Both the position numbers and the translations under genes were made by a program. From JAPUDQ01 sp049291395 (GTDB taxonomy: Bacteria; Patescibacteriota; Saccharimonadia; Saccharimonadales; Saccharimonadaceae): 10,528 nucleotides of DNA. This document shows, in pieces, positions 5,364 through 10,528 of the stretch. The DNA is taken from positions 1 to 10,528 of the forward strand of contig JBATPJ010000044.1 of NCBI GenBank assembly GCA_049291395.1. The letters are read 5' to 3'. The stretch's first letter is position 1; each line of letters begins with the position of its first letter. The notes under the pieces are model-generated. The model saw only the letters and a program-made list of their open reading frames with translations. It was not told the DNA's origin and made no database searches.

Positions 5364-5501
5364 ATGATAGCACTTCAAGCCGAAACAGTACTCTCTGAAA
5401 CGATTCTTGAGACGTGGAAACGAATCCGTAGCAGTGCCGAAATAGAATCACTGCTGACGCGACGAGAACTCGCACTTACCGATGCAGACATCGATGAATA
5501 G
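5364..5501 (+). CDS. Small 45-residue acidic protein or leader ORF
   Basis: A short ORF encodes 45 residues beginning MIALQAETVLSETILETWKR and ending LALTDADIDE. It has a strong promoter 38 nt upstream and AGGATG 7 nt before the ATG. An in-frame ATG at 5355 lies too close to the AAGG to be preferred. The sequence is probably a helical pair: residues 5-32 are amphipathic, then RRELALTDADIDE with an acidic tail. There is no signal peptide or membrane helix, and I do not recognise a family. It ends 67 bp before pgl with no terminator between, so it may be the first gene of that operon or a regulatory leader peptide. Confidence 0.6.
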   Translation: MIALQAETVLSETILETWKRIRSSAEIESLLTRRELALTDADIDE

Positions 5502-5556
5502 TCAGATCACGACACGCATATAACGGTATTACTATGTACCAACCTGCACGATACCC

Positions 5557-5562
5557 TATACT
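5557..5562 (+). promoter_or_regulatory. Internal leaderless-type -10 before pgl
   Basis: TATACT at 5557-5562 is followed by 6 nt and then the ATG of pgl at 5569, so the transcript would start at the start codon. No Shine-Dalgarno sequence is present there, which fits a leaderless message. No clear -35 is seen. Confidence 0.5.
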
Positions 5563-5568
5563 AGACGC

Positions 5569-6255
5569 ATGAAGTTTATTCGTGAGGATCGCGACCAAGC
5601 TGTCGCCACGATAGCAGAGACAATCATCCAGGGGCTATATGATAATGGGGGTCTCGTTTGGCTGGTGAGCGGGGGCTCAAACATCGAGCCGCAGTGCGCT
5701 GTGATGGCTGCCGTGAAGCGAGAGTGTTCTGATGAGCAGATTGCCCGCATGATGATCGTTGCCGTCGATGAGCGATACGGCTCGCCTGGTCATGATGACT
5801 CCAATTATGCCCAGTTGCATCGTGCTGGGTTTGATCCAGGGACGGCCTCGTGGGTTGATGTGCTCGCTGCCGGTACAACATTTGATGAAACGGTACAAGC
5901 CTATGATAAGCTCATGAGGCAGATCCTCGATGCTGCGACGACGGTCGTGGCAACGCTTGGTTTGGGCGCTGATGCCCATACGGCTGGGATATTACCAGAA
6001 TCACCAGCCACACAAGACACCGACCAGATGGTGCTAGGTTATGAATGGAAAGACTATCGACGGATGACATCGACGCGGCGAGTACTTCTGCGCACCACGA
6101 CTACCTATGTGCTGGCCTACGGTGAATCCAAACATGACGCGCTGCGACGGCTCAACGACAACAATGAAACATTTGTACAGTTGCCGAGTCGCGTGTTGTA
6201 CGAGTTACCATCAGTGTATGTGTACAATGATCTAATAAGCGAAGGGGGAATATGA
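5569..6255 (+). CDS. pgl: 6-phosphogluconolactonase
   Basis: The enzyme hydrolyses 6-phosphogluconolactone to 6-phosphogluconate, the second step of the oxidative pentose phosphate pathway, in the cytosol. The 228 residues are normal for the DevB/SOL type, which shares a fold with glucosamine-6-phosphate isomerase. Visible motifs are SGGSN (34-38, phosphate binding), VDERYGSPGHDDSN (66-79, the DER-x-V-P-x-SN block), GLGADAHTAGILP (131-143, matching G-x-G-x-D-G-H-T-A-S-L-F-P) and GESKHDAL (185-192). The usual DGHT is DAHT here (Ala136) while His137 is kept. Its neighbours gnd and zwf complete the pathway, which makes an isomerase role unlikely. Its last codons overlap the gnd start (ATGA), indicating coupled translation. 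Confidence 0.93.
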   Translation: MKFIREDRDQAVATIAETIIQGLYDNGGLVWLVSGGSNIEPQCAVMAAVKRECSDEQIARMMIVAVDERYGSPGHDDSNYAQLHRAGFDPGTASWVDVLAAGTTFDETVQAYDKLMRQILDAATTVVATLGLGADAHTAGILPESPATQDTDQMVLGYEWKDYRRMTSTRRVLLRTTTTYVLAYGESKHDALRRLNDNNETFVQLPSRVLYELPSVYVYNDLISEGGI

Positions 6256-7172
6256 AAATAGCAGTACATGGACTTGGACGTATGGGTATGCAGATCGCTC
6301 GCAAACTAGCTGAGTCTGGCCAGCACCACGTCATCGCACACAATCGTAGTCGCGAGCCGATCGACGAGGCAGTCACGTATGGGTGCAGCGCAGCCGTGAC
6401 AAAAGCCGATGTGCTGGGGCAGTTTGGCCAAGAGCCTACAGTGATATGGGTCATGTTGCCAGCGGATGTTGCTGAAGAACACATCTTGGAATGGGCGGAG
6501 ATTGCACCAGCAGGGAGCGTCATCGTGAGCGGTGGGAACTCGGACTACCGTACCACTCGTGAGCTTGGTGCCAAGGTCGCTGCGGCTGGCAAGCGAATGG
6601 TCGATATCGGTGTCAGTGGTGGAGTATGGGGATACGACAACGGGTTTCCTCTCATGTGTGGTGCTGATGACACGACGGCATTTGATGTCCTAAAACCAGC
6701 GCTTGAGACATTGGTGCAGCCAGGAGGAGCCTATCATTTGTTTGGCCCAAGCGGGGCAGGCCACTATGTCAAAATGGTACACAACGCTATCGAATACGGT
6801 ATGATGCAATCCCTCGGTGAGGGGTATCGACTACTCCACGAAGGCCCTTATGACGGCATTGATCTCGCAGCCGCGGGTGATTTGTGGCAGCATCATAGCG
6901 TCGTCACCAGCTGGCTCAATCAACTGAGTGCCGATGCGATTCGTGAAAACCCGACGCTTGATGGGATCAGCGGGTACGTTGCTGAGTCTGGTGAAGCACG
7001 ATGGGCGCTCGAAACGGCCGAGCAGCAAGGGTTTACACTGCCATGTATCCAAACGTCATTTGACGTGCGAGTACGTTCGCAGCAAGGCGAGACGAATTTT
7101 GCGACAAAAGTGGTTGCTGCTCAGCGCAACAAATTTGGCGGACACAACCTCAATGGCGAGGGTGCCGCGTGA
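6252..7172 (+). CDS. gnd: 6-phosphogluconate dehydrogenase, decarboxylating, short form
   Basis: The enzyme oxidises and decarboxylates 6-phosphogluconate to ribulose-5-phosphate. At 306 residues it is the short tetrameric-type form (the classical enzyme has about 470). Motifs are GLGRMG (7-12, Rossmann), SGGVWG (122-127, substrate loop), GAGHYVKMVHNAIEYG (168-183, with catalytic K174 and the conserved N178, E181 and Y182) and the C-terminal FGGH (295-298) typical of short forms. After the second Rossmann strand the sequence reads HNRSRE (30-35). Asn-Arg-Ser there suggests NADP+ preference, whereas many short forms have an acidic residue and use NAD+. VSGGNSDY (92-99) has Ser where Asp is usual. 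The start has GGGGG about 4 nt upstream and overlaps the pgl stop; the gene end overlaps the zwf start. Confidence 0.93.
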   Translation: MKIAVHGLGRMGMQIARKLAESGQHHVIAHNRSREPIDEAVTYGCSAAVTKADVLGQFGQEPTVIWVMLPADVAEEHILEWAEIAPAGSVIVSGGNSDYRTTRELGAKVAAAGKRMVDIGVSGGVWGYDNGFPLMCGADDTTAFDVLKPALETLVQPGGAYHLFGPSGAGHYVKMVHNAIEYGMMQSLGEGYRLLHEGPYDGIDLAAAGDLWQHHSVVTSWLNQLSADAIRENPTLDGISGYVAESGEARWALETAEQQGFTLPCIQTSFDVRVRSQQGETNFATKVVAAQRNKFGGHNLNGEGAA

Positions 7173-8545
7173 ACGACTACCGTGACAATCCGCTGATTAT
7201 CGTGATATTTGGCATCACGGGTGATTTGTCGCAGCGCAAACTATTGCCCTCGTTGTATTATTTGAGCGAAAATCAAGGATTGCCTGAAAAACTACGCATC
7301 GTCGGGGTCAGCCGCAAACACGTTGACCCTGCCGAGATCTACCAGCCACTTCGCGAACATGGCGACAGCATCGTCATCGACCACATGCAGTCACAGACCG
7401 AGATGTGCCAGCTCGACATCGACAACCACGAGGATTATGATGCGTTACTCGGGAGACTGCGCGATATTTCAGACGAGTTTGGCCCCGGAGTCAGTAGGCT
7501 TTACTATTTGTCGATCCCTGCGCAGGCGTTTGATGCGGTAGTAACCAATCTTGGTACCACTGGCCACAACGAGCCATTTGCCGATGATAGTTTCCGACCG
7601 CGGCTGCTTGTCGAAAAACCATTTGGTCACGATACCGCATCGGCTCAGCATCTGGTTGACATCGCGAGTCAGCATTTTGGAGAACAGCAAACGTTTCGCA
7701 TCGATCATTATCTCGCCAAAGAGACGGCGCAAAATATTATGACATTTCGATTTAAAAATCCGTTGTTTGAGACTTCATGGAATGCCAAGCACATCGATCG
7801 AATCGAGATTGTCGCTCACGAGACGATCGGCATAGAAAACCGTGCGTATTTTTATGAACACACTGGTGCACTCCGTGATATATTGCAGAGCCATCTTTTG
7901 CAGCTGCTCGCGCTCGTGACGATGGAGCGACCGGCGCAGTTTACGAGTGCCGATATTCATCATGCCAAGCAGCGTCTTCTCGACAGCATACAGACGATTG
8001 AGTTGGGCGATGTCGCGACGCATACGAGCCGTGGCCAATACGATAGTTATCGAGCGGAAGTCGATAACGAATCATCTGTTGTTGAAACGTTTGCGAGGCT
8101 CAATCTTCAGATTGACAACGAACAGTGGTGCGGGACAACTGTCATGTTGGAAACGGGCAAGGGCTTGGATGAAAAACTGACCGAGATCACTGTCCATTTC
8201 CGAGAAACCAAAGAAACAAGTGGCGCCAACAATGTATTGATATTCCGGCTACAGCCACGCGAAGGTATCACCGTGCTGCTCCAGGCAAAACAACCAGGCA
8301 TTCACAACGATACCGAAACCGTGTCGATGGATTTTGACTACGATACATCGTTTTTGGCGCGATCGGTTGAGGCATATGCCCGTGTGATCGTTGACGCTAT
8401 CCGTGACGACCAGTCGCTTTTCGCATCGTCAGCCGAAGTCATGAGCTCGTGGCGTATCATTGAAAATGTCATCCAAGAGTGGGCGAAAAATGATCACGGC
8501 CTCACGCTATACCCCATCGGTGCTTCTGCCCGAAATATCACATAG
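7169..8545 (+). CDS. zwf: Glucose-6-phosphate 1-dehydrogenase
   Basis: The enzyme oxidises glucose-6-phosphate to 6-phosphogluconolactone with reduction of NAD(P)+, the entry step of the pathway. Motifs are GITGDLSQRK (15-24, the G-x-x-G-D-L-x-x-R-K coenzyme fingerprint), GVSRK (46-50, Arg near the 2'-phosphate site), EKPFGHD (149-155), RIDHYLAKE (177-185, the substrate-binding signature) and GALRDILQSH (233-242, ending in the catalytic base His242). The 458 residues are somewhat short for the family (about 480-500), with no lost motif. The start is GTG at 7169, overlapping the gnd stop as GTGA, with GAGGG about 7 nt upstream. The order pgl-gnd-zwf is compact with both junctions overlapping, so equimolar co-expression is likely. 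No convincing plus-strand terminator follows; the hairpin at 8571-8586 carries its T run on the minus strand. Confidence 0.95.
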   Translation: MNDYRDNPLIIVIFGITGDLSQRKLLPSLYYLSENQGLPEKLRIVGVSRKHVDPAEIYQPLREHGDSIVIDHMQSQTEMCQLDIDNHEDYDALLGRLRDISDEFGPGVSRLYYLSIPAQAFDAVVTNLGTTGHNEPFADDSFRPRLLVEKPFGHDTASAQHLVDIASQHFGEQQTFRIDHYLAKETAQNIMTFRFKNPLFETSWNAKHIDRIEIVAHETIGIENRAYFYEHTGALRDILQSHLLQLLALVTMERPAQFTSADIHHAKQRLLDSIQTIELGDVATHTSRGQYDSYRAEVDNESSVVETFARLNLQIDNEQWCGTTVMLETGKGLDEKLTEITVHFRETKETSGANNVLIFRLQPREGITVLLQAKQPGIHNDTETVSMDFDYDTSFLARSVEAYARVIVDAIRDDQSLFASSAEVMSSWRIIENVIQEWAKNDHGLTLYPIGASARNIT

Positions 8546-8564
8546 ATACCGGGTTTTACGACGC

Positions 8565-8586
8565 AAAAACCCCACATGAAGTGGGG
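8565..8586 (-). terminator. Duplicate terminator (distal copy)
   Basis: On the minus strand CCCCAC-TTCAT-GTGGGG followed by T5. It is the copy of the tRNA-Met terminator and would stop leftward transcripts before they run antisense into zwf. Confidence 0.8.
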
Positions 8587-8594
8587 CCTTAGCG

Positions 8595-8623
8595 TGGTAG
8601 CACCAGGTAGGCTTGAACTACCG
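8595..8623 (-). pseudogene. 3' fragment of tRNA-Met (T arm, acceptor strand and CCA)
   Basis: The 29 bases reproduce the tRNA-Met T stem-loop (GGTAG-TTCAAGC-CTACC), the 3' acceptor strand TGGTGCT, A73 and CCA without a change. There is no 5' half, D arm or anticodon arm next to it, so it cannot form a tRNA by itself. Confidence 0.85.
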
Positions 8624-8735
8624 GGGCATTATGCTCCTCAATAGCTAAAGCTATTTCCTCGGCCAAGCGGTGAAAACGTTCATTGCCGTTTGTGGCAATG
8701 AACGCCTATCGGTCGGTAGTTCAATGATTTCCATA
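8624..8735. other. Element B: structured spacer between the 66-bp repeats, with a T-arm inverted copy
   Basis: No ORF is convincing in these 112 bp. GGTCGGTAGTTCAA (8711-8724) is the exact inverted copy of tRNA-Met positions 45-58 (8791-8804), and 11 of its bases also pair with 8613-8623 to close a large stem-loop. Inside are a perfect 11-bp hairpin with a 6-nt loop (CGTTCATTGCC, 8677-8704), a 6-bp hairpin AATAGC/GCTATT (8640-8655) and a small hairpin GGGGCA/TGCTCC (8623-8637) with one wobble on the plus strand. The strand of any transcript cannot be decided. The plan matches element A after tRNA-fMet, though the interior sequences are not clearly homologous. Confidence 0.6.
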
Positions 8736-8801
8736 ACGACGCAAAAACCCCACAAGAAGTGGGGCCTTAGCGTGGTAGCACCAGGTAGGCTTGAACTACC
8801 G
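8736..8801. repeat. 66-bp direct repeat, proximal copy (inside functional tRNA-Met)
   Basis: This is the copy that forms part of the intact tRNA-Met gene, from T-stem base 8801 leftwards through the terminator. It is identical to 8558-8623 apart from one loop base in the terminator. Confidence 0.95.
8743..8764 (-). terminator. Terminator of tRNA-Met
   Basis: On the minus strand CCCCAC (8764-8759), loop TTCTT, GTGGGG (8753-8748) and then T5 (8747-8743). It lies 8 nt after the CCA end of tRNA-Met. Confidence 0.9.
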
Positions 8802-8849
8802 ACCTCAGGCTTATGAGTCCTGCGCTCTAACCAGCTGAGCTATGGTGCC
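8773..8849 (-). tRNA. Elongator tRNA-Met (CAT)
   Basis: A 77-nt cloverleaf on the minus strand with an encoded CCA (8775-8773). The acceptor GGCACCA pairs with TGGTGCT (G1-U72 wobble), D stem GCTC/GAGC, anticodon CAT at 8815-8813 in a CTCATAA loop, T arm GGTAG-TTCAAGC-CTACC, A73. The paired first base excludes an initiator, and the overall sequence resembles bacterial elongator tRNA-Met. The anticodon stem CAGGA/GCCTG has an A31-G39 mismatch beside the loop, where many tRNA-Met genes have A-T. The 3' half from T-stem base 49 is duplicated 178 bp away. Confidence 0.92.
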
Positions 8850-8887
8850 GCGTCGCAACTCGACCTTTTATCTTGTGATACAACTTT

Positions 8888-8896
8888 GTTGTACCA
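8888..8896 (-). promoter_or_regulatory. Candidate extended -10 of tRNA-Met
   Basis: On the minus strand TGGTACAAC lies about 38 nt before the tRNA 5' end, nearly the same sequence and distance as TGGTACAAT before the tRNA at 1228. It overlaps a short inverted repeat TACAAC-TTT-GTTGTA (8879-8893). No clear -35 is visible. Confidence 0.35.
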
Positions 8897-8923
8897 CTGT
8901 ACTGTATGGTCGGTTGCTCCTCT

Positions 8924-8960
8924 CAAACAAAAATTCTTGTAAACAAGTAATTTTTGTTTG
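8924..8960. repeat. Long AT-rich inverted repeat, possible bidirectional terminator
   Basis: CAAACAAAAATT (8924-8935) pairs with AATTTTTGTTTG (8949-8960), and inside it CTTG pairs with CAAG around TAAA, with one bulged T (8948). The total is 16 bp. It lies between the divergent tRNA-Met and YihY-family genes, where no terminator is needed for either, so protein binding or a mobile-element remnant is as likely as termination. The rest of the gap 8862-9075 shows nothing further that I can name. Confidence 0.7.
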
Positions 8961-9075
8961 GTTTAGCCACACTATTCTTGCAGCCGAACATAGCAGATTG
9001 TAACAGATTAGGCGAGATATTTCTATATCGGAGATATTACCGGTCATTGTATTTCGCTCCATGGAGCGGGAGCGC

Positions 9076-9081
9076 TATACT
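9076..9081 (+). promoter_or_regulatory. Leaderless-type -10 before the YihY-family gene
   Basis: TATACT at 9076-9081 is followed by 8 nt and then the ATG at 9090. No Shine-Dalgarno site is present, so a leaderless or nearly leaderless transcript is likely. The -35 is not obvious. Confidence 0.5.
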
Positions 9082-9089
9082 GTAGCTAT

Positions 9090-9986
9090 ATGAGCACAAA
9101 ACGACGTGGGTTTTGGAATGATTTTGCGATACTCATCGGGTTGAAGTCGCTGGATCATGATCTGGCGGATATGAAGTGGCGGCGCTGGAAACAAGTCGCC
9201 TATGAGACGCGGGTGGCGATGAGTGACAAAAATCTTGGTATGCTGGCGGCGGCGATCGCGTACTATGGCACGCTGGCGTTTTTCCCGCTGATGGTACTGC
9301 TCGTCTCGGTATCGGCGCTCTTCATCCAGCCGGAGCAGTTTCAGCAGACGGTGGAGGCGATCAATCGCTATTTGCCGCATGACATCGCCAGTCTCATCAC
9401 GTCGCAGTTGACGACGCTGATCGACAAGCCGGTGATATCGATCTCGGCGGCAATCATCGCGCTTGTCGTGGCGCTCTGGAGTGTCTCTGGTGCAGCGGAT
9501 AATCTCGTCCGCTCGCTCAATGTCGCCTATGGGGTGCATGAGACGCGGAGTATCTTTCGGCTCAAACGGCTCAGTATCTATATGACGTTTTTGCTGGTGC
9601 TTATTTTGGCACTCTTCGTGCCGGTGCTGGCTGTAACCGAAGGCTGGCTCGCGTCGGCTGGGCTGCCCTGGTGGATGGTGACGATCGCGACAGTCGTACG
9701 ATGGCTGTTGCTCGCGGCAGCAGTCATGGCAGGCATCGATCTGCTATACAAGATCGCACCGTCGCACGCTCGGCGGTTTCGCTGGATATCCTGGGGTTCG
9801 CTGGTGGCGACAATCCTCTGGATCAGCGTGACGACACTGTTTTTCGTCTACGCCAGGTATTTTGCGCATTTCAGCGAGAGCTATAGTTTGTTTGCCGGCA
9901 TGATCGTCATGATGATCTGGCTCAATCTCTCATCGCTATCACTACTGCTCGGTGCAGAAGTTGATCGGGTTATGGACGATCGCTAA
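9090..9986 (+). CDS. YihY/BrkB-family integral membrane protein
   Basis: The 298-residue protein has the YihY (UPF0761, formerly 'BrkB/ribonuclease BN') pattern: an amphipathic cytosolic N-terminus (1-45), the conserved MLAAAIAYYGTLAFFPLMVLL (about 51-71), a soluble helix pair (80-112), and further membrane helices near 115-133, 163-184, 195-220, 235-257 and 263-288. The closing block SYSLFAGMIVMMIWLNLSSLSLLLGAE (about 264-290) corresponds to the family's YG-x-hh-x-MhWhahhhhhLLGAE end. The RNase BN label in old annotations is known to be wrong; a transport or envelope role is suspected but not established. The gene is monocistronic here, flanked by its own -10 and by the promoter region of the next gene. 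Confidence 0.9.
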   Translation: MSTKRRGFWNDFAILIGLKSLDHDLADMKWRRWKQVAYETRVAMSDKNLGMLAAAIAYYGTLAFFPLMVLLVSVSALFIQPEQFQQTVEAINRYLPHDIASLITSQLTTLIDKPVISISAAIIALVVALWSVSGAADNLVRSLNVAYGVHETRSIFRLKRLSIYMTFLLVLILALFVPVLAVTEGWLASAGLPWWMVTIATVVRWLLLAAAVMAGIDLLYKIAPSHARRFRWISWGSLVATILWISVTTLFFVYARYFAHFSESYSLFAGMIVMMIWLNLSSLSLLLGAEVDRVMDDR

Positions 9987-10098
9987 CAGAGGTATATCGT
10001 CAAAACAACGGGATTCTCAGAGCCTTCTCAAGCTAGCTGGATAGTATAGGGATGTATCGCGGACGCGCGGTCACAAGCAACTAAGCAGAGGAGAATCT

Positions 10099-10528
10099 AT
10101 GAAAAAGCAACTAGCAATTATCGGAGCCGTCGCAGCGATCAGTGCTGCCGGTCTCACGGGCGCTACGATCGCCAATGCGGCGACCACGACGTCAGTCACC
10201 AACCCTATGTCGAGCCTGGTCGATGCCATCGCCAGCAAATTTAACTTGAACAAATCAGACGTCCAGTCAGTTTTCGATGCCCAGCGAACCCAGATGGATG
10301 CTGACCGTGAGGCAGAGTTAAAAACCGAAGTCGCAGCGCTCGTCACGTCGGGTAAGCTGACACAAGCACAGGCTGATGCCATCAACGCCAAACGAGCCGA
10401 GCTCGACAAGCAGCGTCAGACCGATATGGCAGCCGGTCAGAGCAAGACTGATACTGAGCGCAAGGCCGACATGGATGCTCATAAGACCGCTCTCGACACC
10501 TGGATGAAAGAGCAGGGTATCGATACCC
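10099..10528 (+). CDS. Secreted alpha-helical protein, N-terminal part (runs off the window)
   Basis: The ATG at 10099 has a good ribosome binding site (AGAGGAG, 5 nt upstream). At least 143 codons are open to the right edge, with no stop. Residues 1-27 form a Sec signal peptide: MKKQ, a hydrophobic core (LAIIGAVAAISAAGLTGAT) and a likely cleavage after ANA. The mature part is highly charged and helical, with NLNKSDVQSVFDAQR (about 50-64), GKLTQAQADAINAKRAEL (about 89-106) and more Lys/Asp/Gln-rich helix without cysteines. The LTQAQADAI segment resembles small secreted helical proteins such as the DUF2680 type, but I would not assign a family. It is probably surface-exposed or extracellular. 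GGATAGTATAGG near 10040 may hold the -10. Confidence 0.8.
   Translation, partial: MKKQLAIIGAVAAISAAGLTGATIANAATTTSVTNPMSSLVDAIASKFNLNKSDVQSVFDAQRTQMDADREAELKTEVAALVTSGKLTQAQADAINAKRAELDKQRQTDMAAGQSKTDTERKADMDAHKTALDTWMKEQGIDT

Larger units (their letters stand above)
8558..8623. repeat. 66-bp direct repeat, distal copy (tRNA-Met 3' end plus terminator)
   Basis: This copy matches 8736-8801 at 65 of 66 positions (T8577 versus A8755), 178 bp apart. Read on the minus strand it runs from the T stem of tRNA-Met through CCA and the terminator hairpin to ACGACG. The repeat begins within the T arm, the usual place where tRNA-targeting integrases cross over and the region they duplicate. Confidence 0.95.

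Noticed and set aside
8565..8586. Hairpin after zwf as the plus-strand terminator of the pgl-gnd-zwf operon
   Set aside because: The T run is on the minus strand; on the plus strand the hairpin is followed by CCTTAGCG, so it would not terminate zwf transcripts by the intrinsic mechanism.
2025..8640. Shared 8-mer TGAGGAGC in elements A and B (2025-2032 plus; 8633-8640 as complement)
   Set aside because: It lies at different places within the two elements and an 8-base match is within chance for sequences of this size, so it was not used as evidence of homology.
9075..9539. 154-codon minus-strand ORF within the YihY-family gene
   Set aside because: Its Arg/Asp/His-rich composition is typical of an antisense shadow of a GC-rich membrane protein gene.
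1..10528. CRISPR array, insertion sequence with transposase, or prophage genes
   Set aside because: No regularly spaced repeats, transposase, recombinase or phage structural motifs are encoded; the only repeats are those tied to the tRNA genes.

Overview
The window looks like a chromosomal segment of a small-genome bacterium of the Candidate Phyla Radiation, most likely Saccharibacteria (TM7). The reasons are indirect. GC is moderate. UGA is used as a normal stop. Genes are densely packed with 4-bp ATGA/GTGA overlaps. A few TATAAT-like boxes sit 6-8 nt before start codons, which suggests leaderless mRNAs. The divergent YggT, FtsB/DivIC, Nudix-like and small secreted proteins are also of a type common there. 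This assignment is inference; no marker gene is present.

Layout, left to right. 1-693: the tail of one gene and an unrecognised AT-richer gene. 702-1797: a YggT-family membrane protein, a CAT-anticodon tRNA (probably the lysidine-modified Ile2 type) and an FtsB/DivIC-like division protein. 1803-2162: initiator tRNA-fMet, its terminator, a structured 144-bp element, and a second terminator. 2215-2802: a divergent Nudix-like protein. 2835-5215 (minus strand): a three-gene cluster of membrane protein, stand-alone ATP-cone protein and disulfide-reductase-type flavoprotein. 5216-5363: a divergent promoter region. 5364-8545 (plus strand): a 45-codon small ORF with a near-consensus promoter, then the oxidative pentose phosphate operon pgl-gnd-zwf (glucose-6-phosphate to ribulose-5-phosphate with two reduced cofactors). 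8546-8860: elongator tRNA-Met (minus strand) with a 66-bp direct repeat of its 3' end and terminator around another structured spacer. 9090-9986: a YihY/BrkB-family membrane protein. 10099-end: the start of a secreted alpha-helical protein.

The most unusual signal is at two of the three CAT tRNAs, tRNA-fMet and tRNA-Met. Each is followed, after its own terminator, by a structured element that places a second copy of part of the tRNA 3' end about 180 bp downstream (181 and 178 bp), and then a second terminator. Near its start each element carries a 14-nt segment complementary to positions 45-58 of its own neighbouring tRNA. The T-stem part differs between the two tRNAs and the complement differs with it. 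The layout is therefore sense - antisense - sense in both cases. This could be the scar of a family of tiny tRNA-targeting integrative elements, or a structured tRNA-complementary RNA. The sequence alone does not decide.
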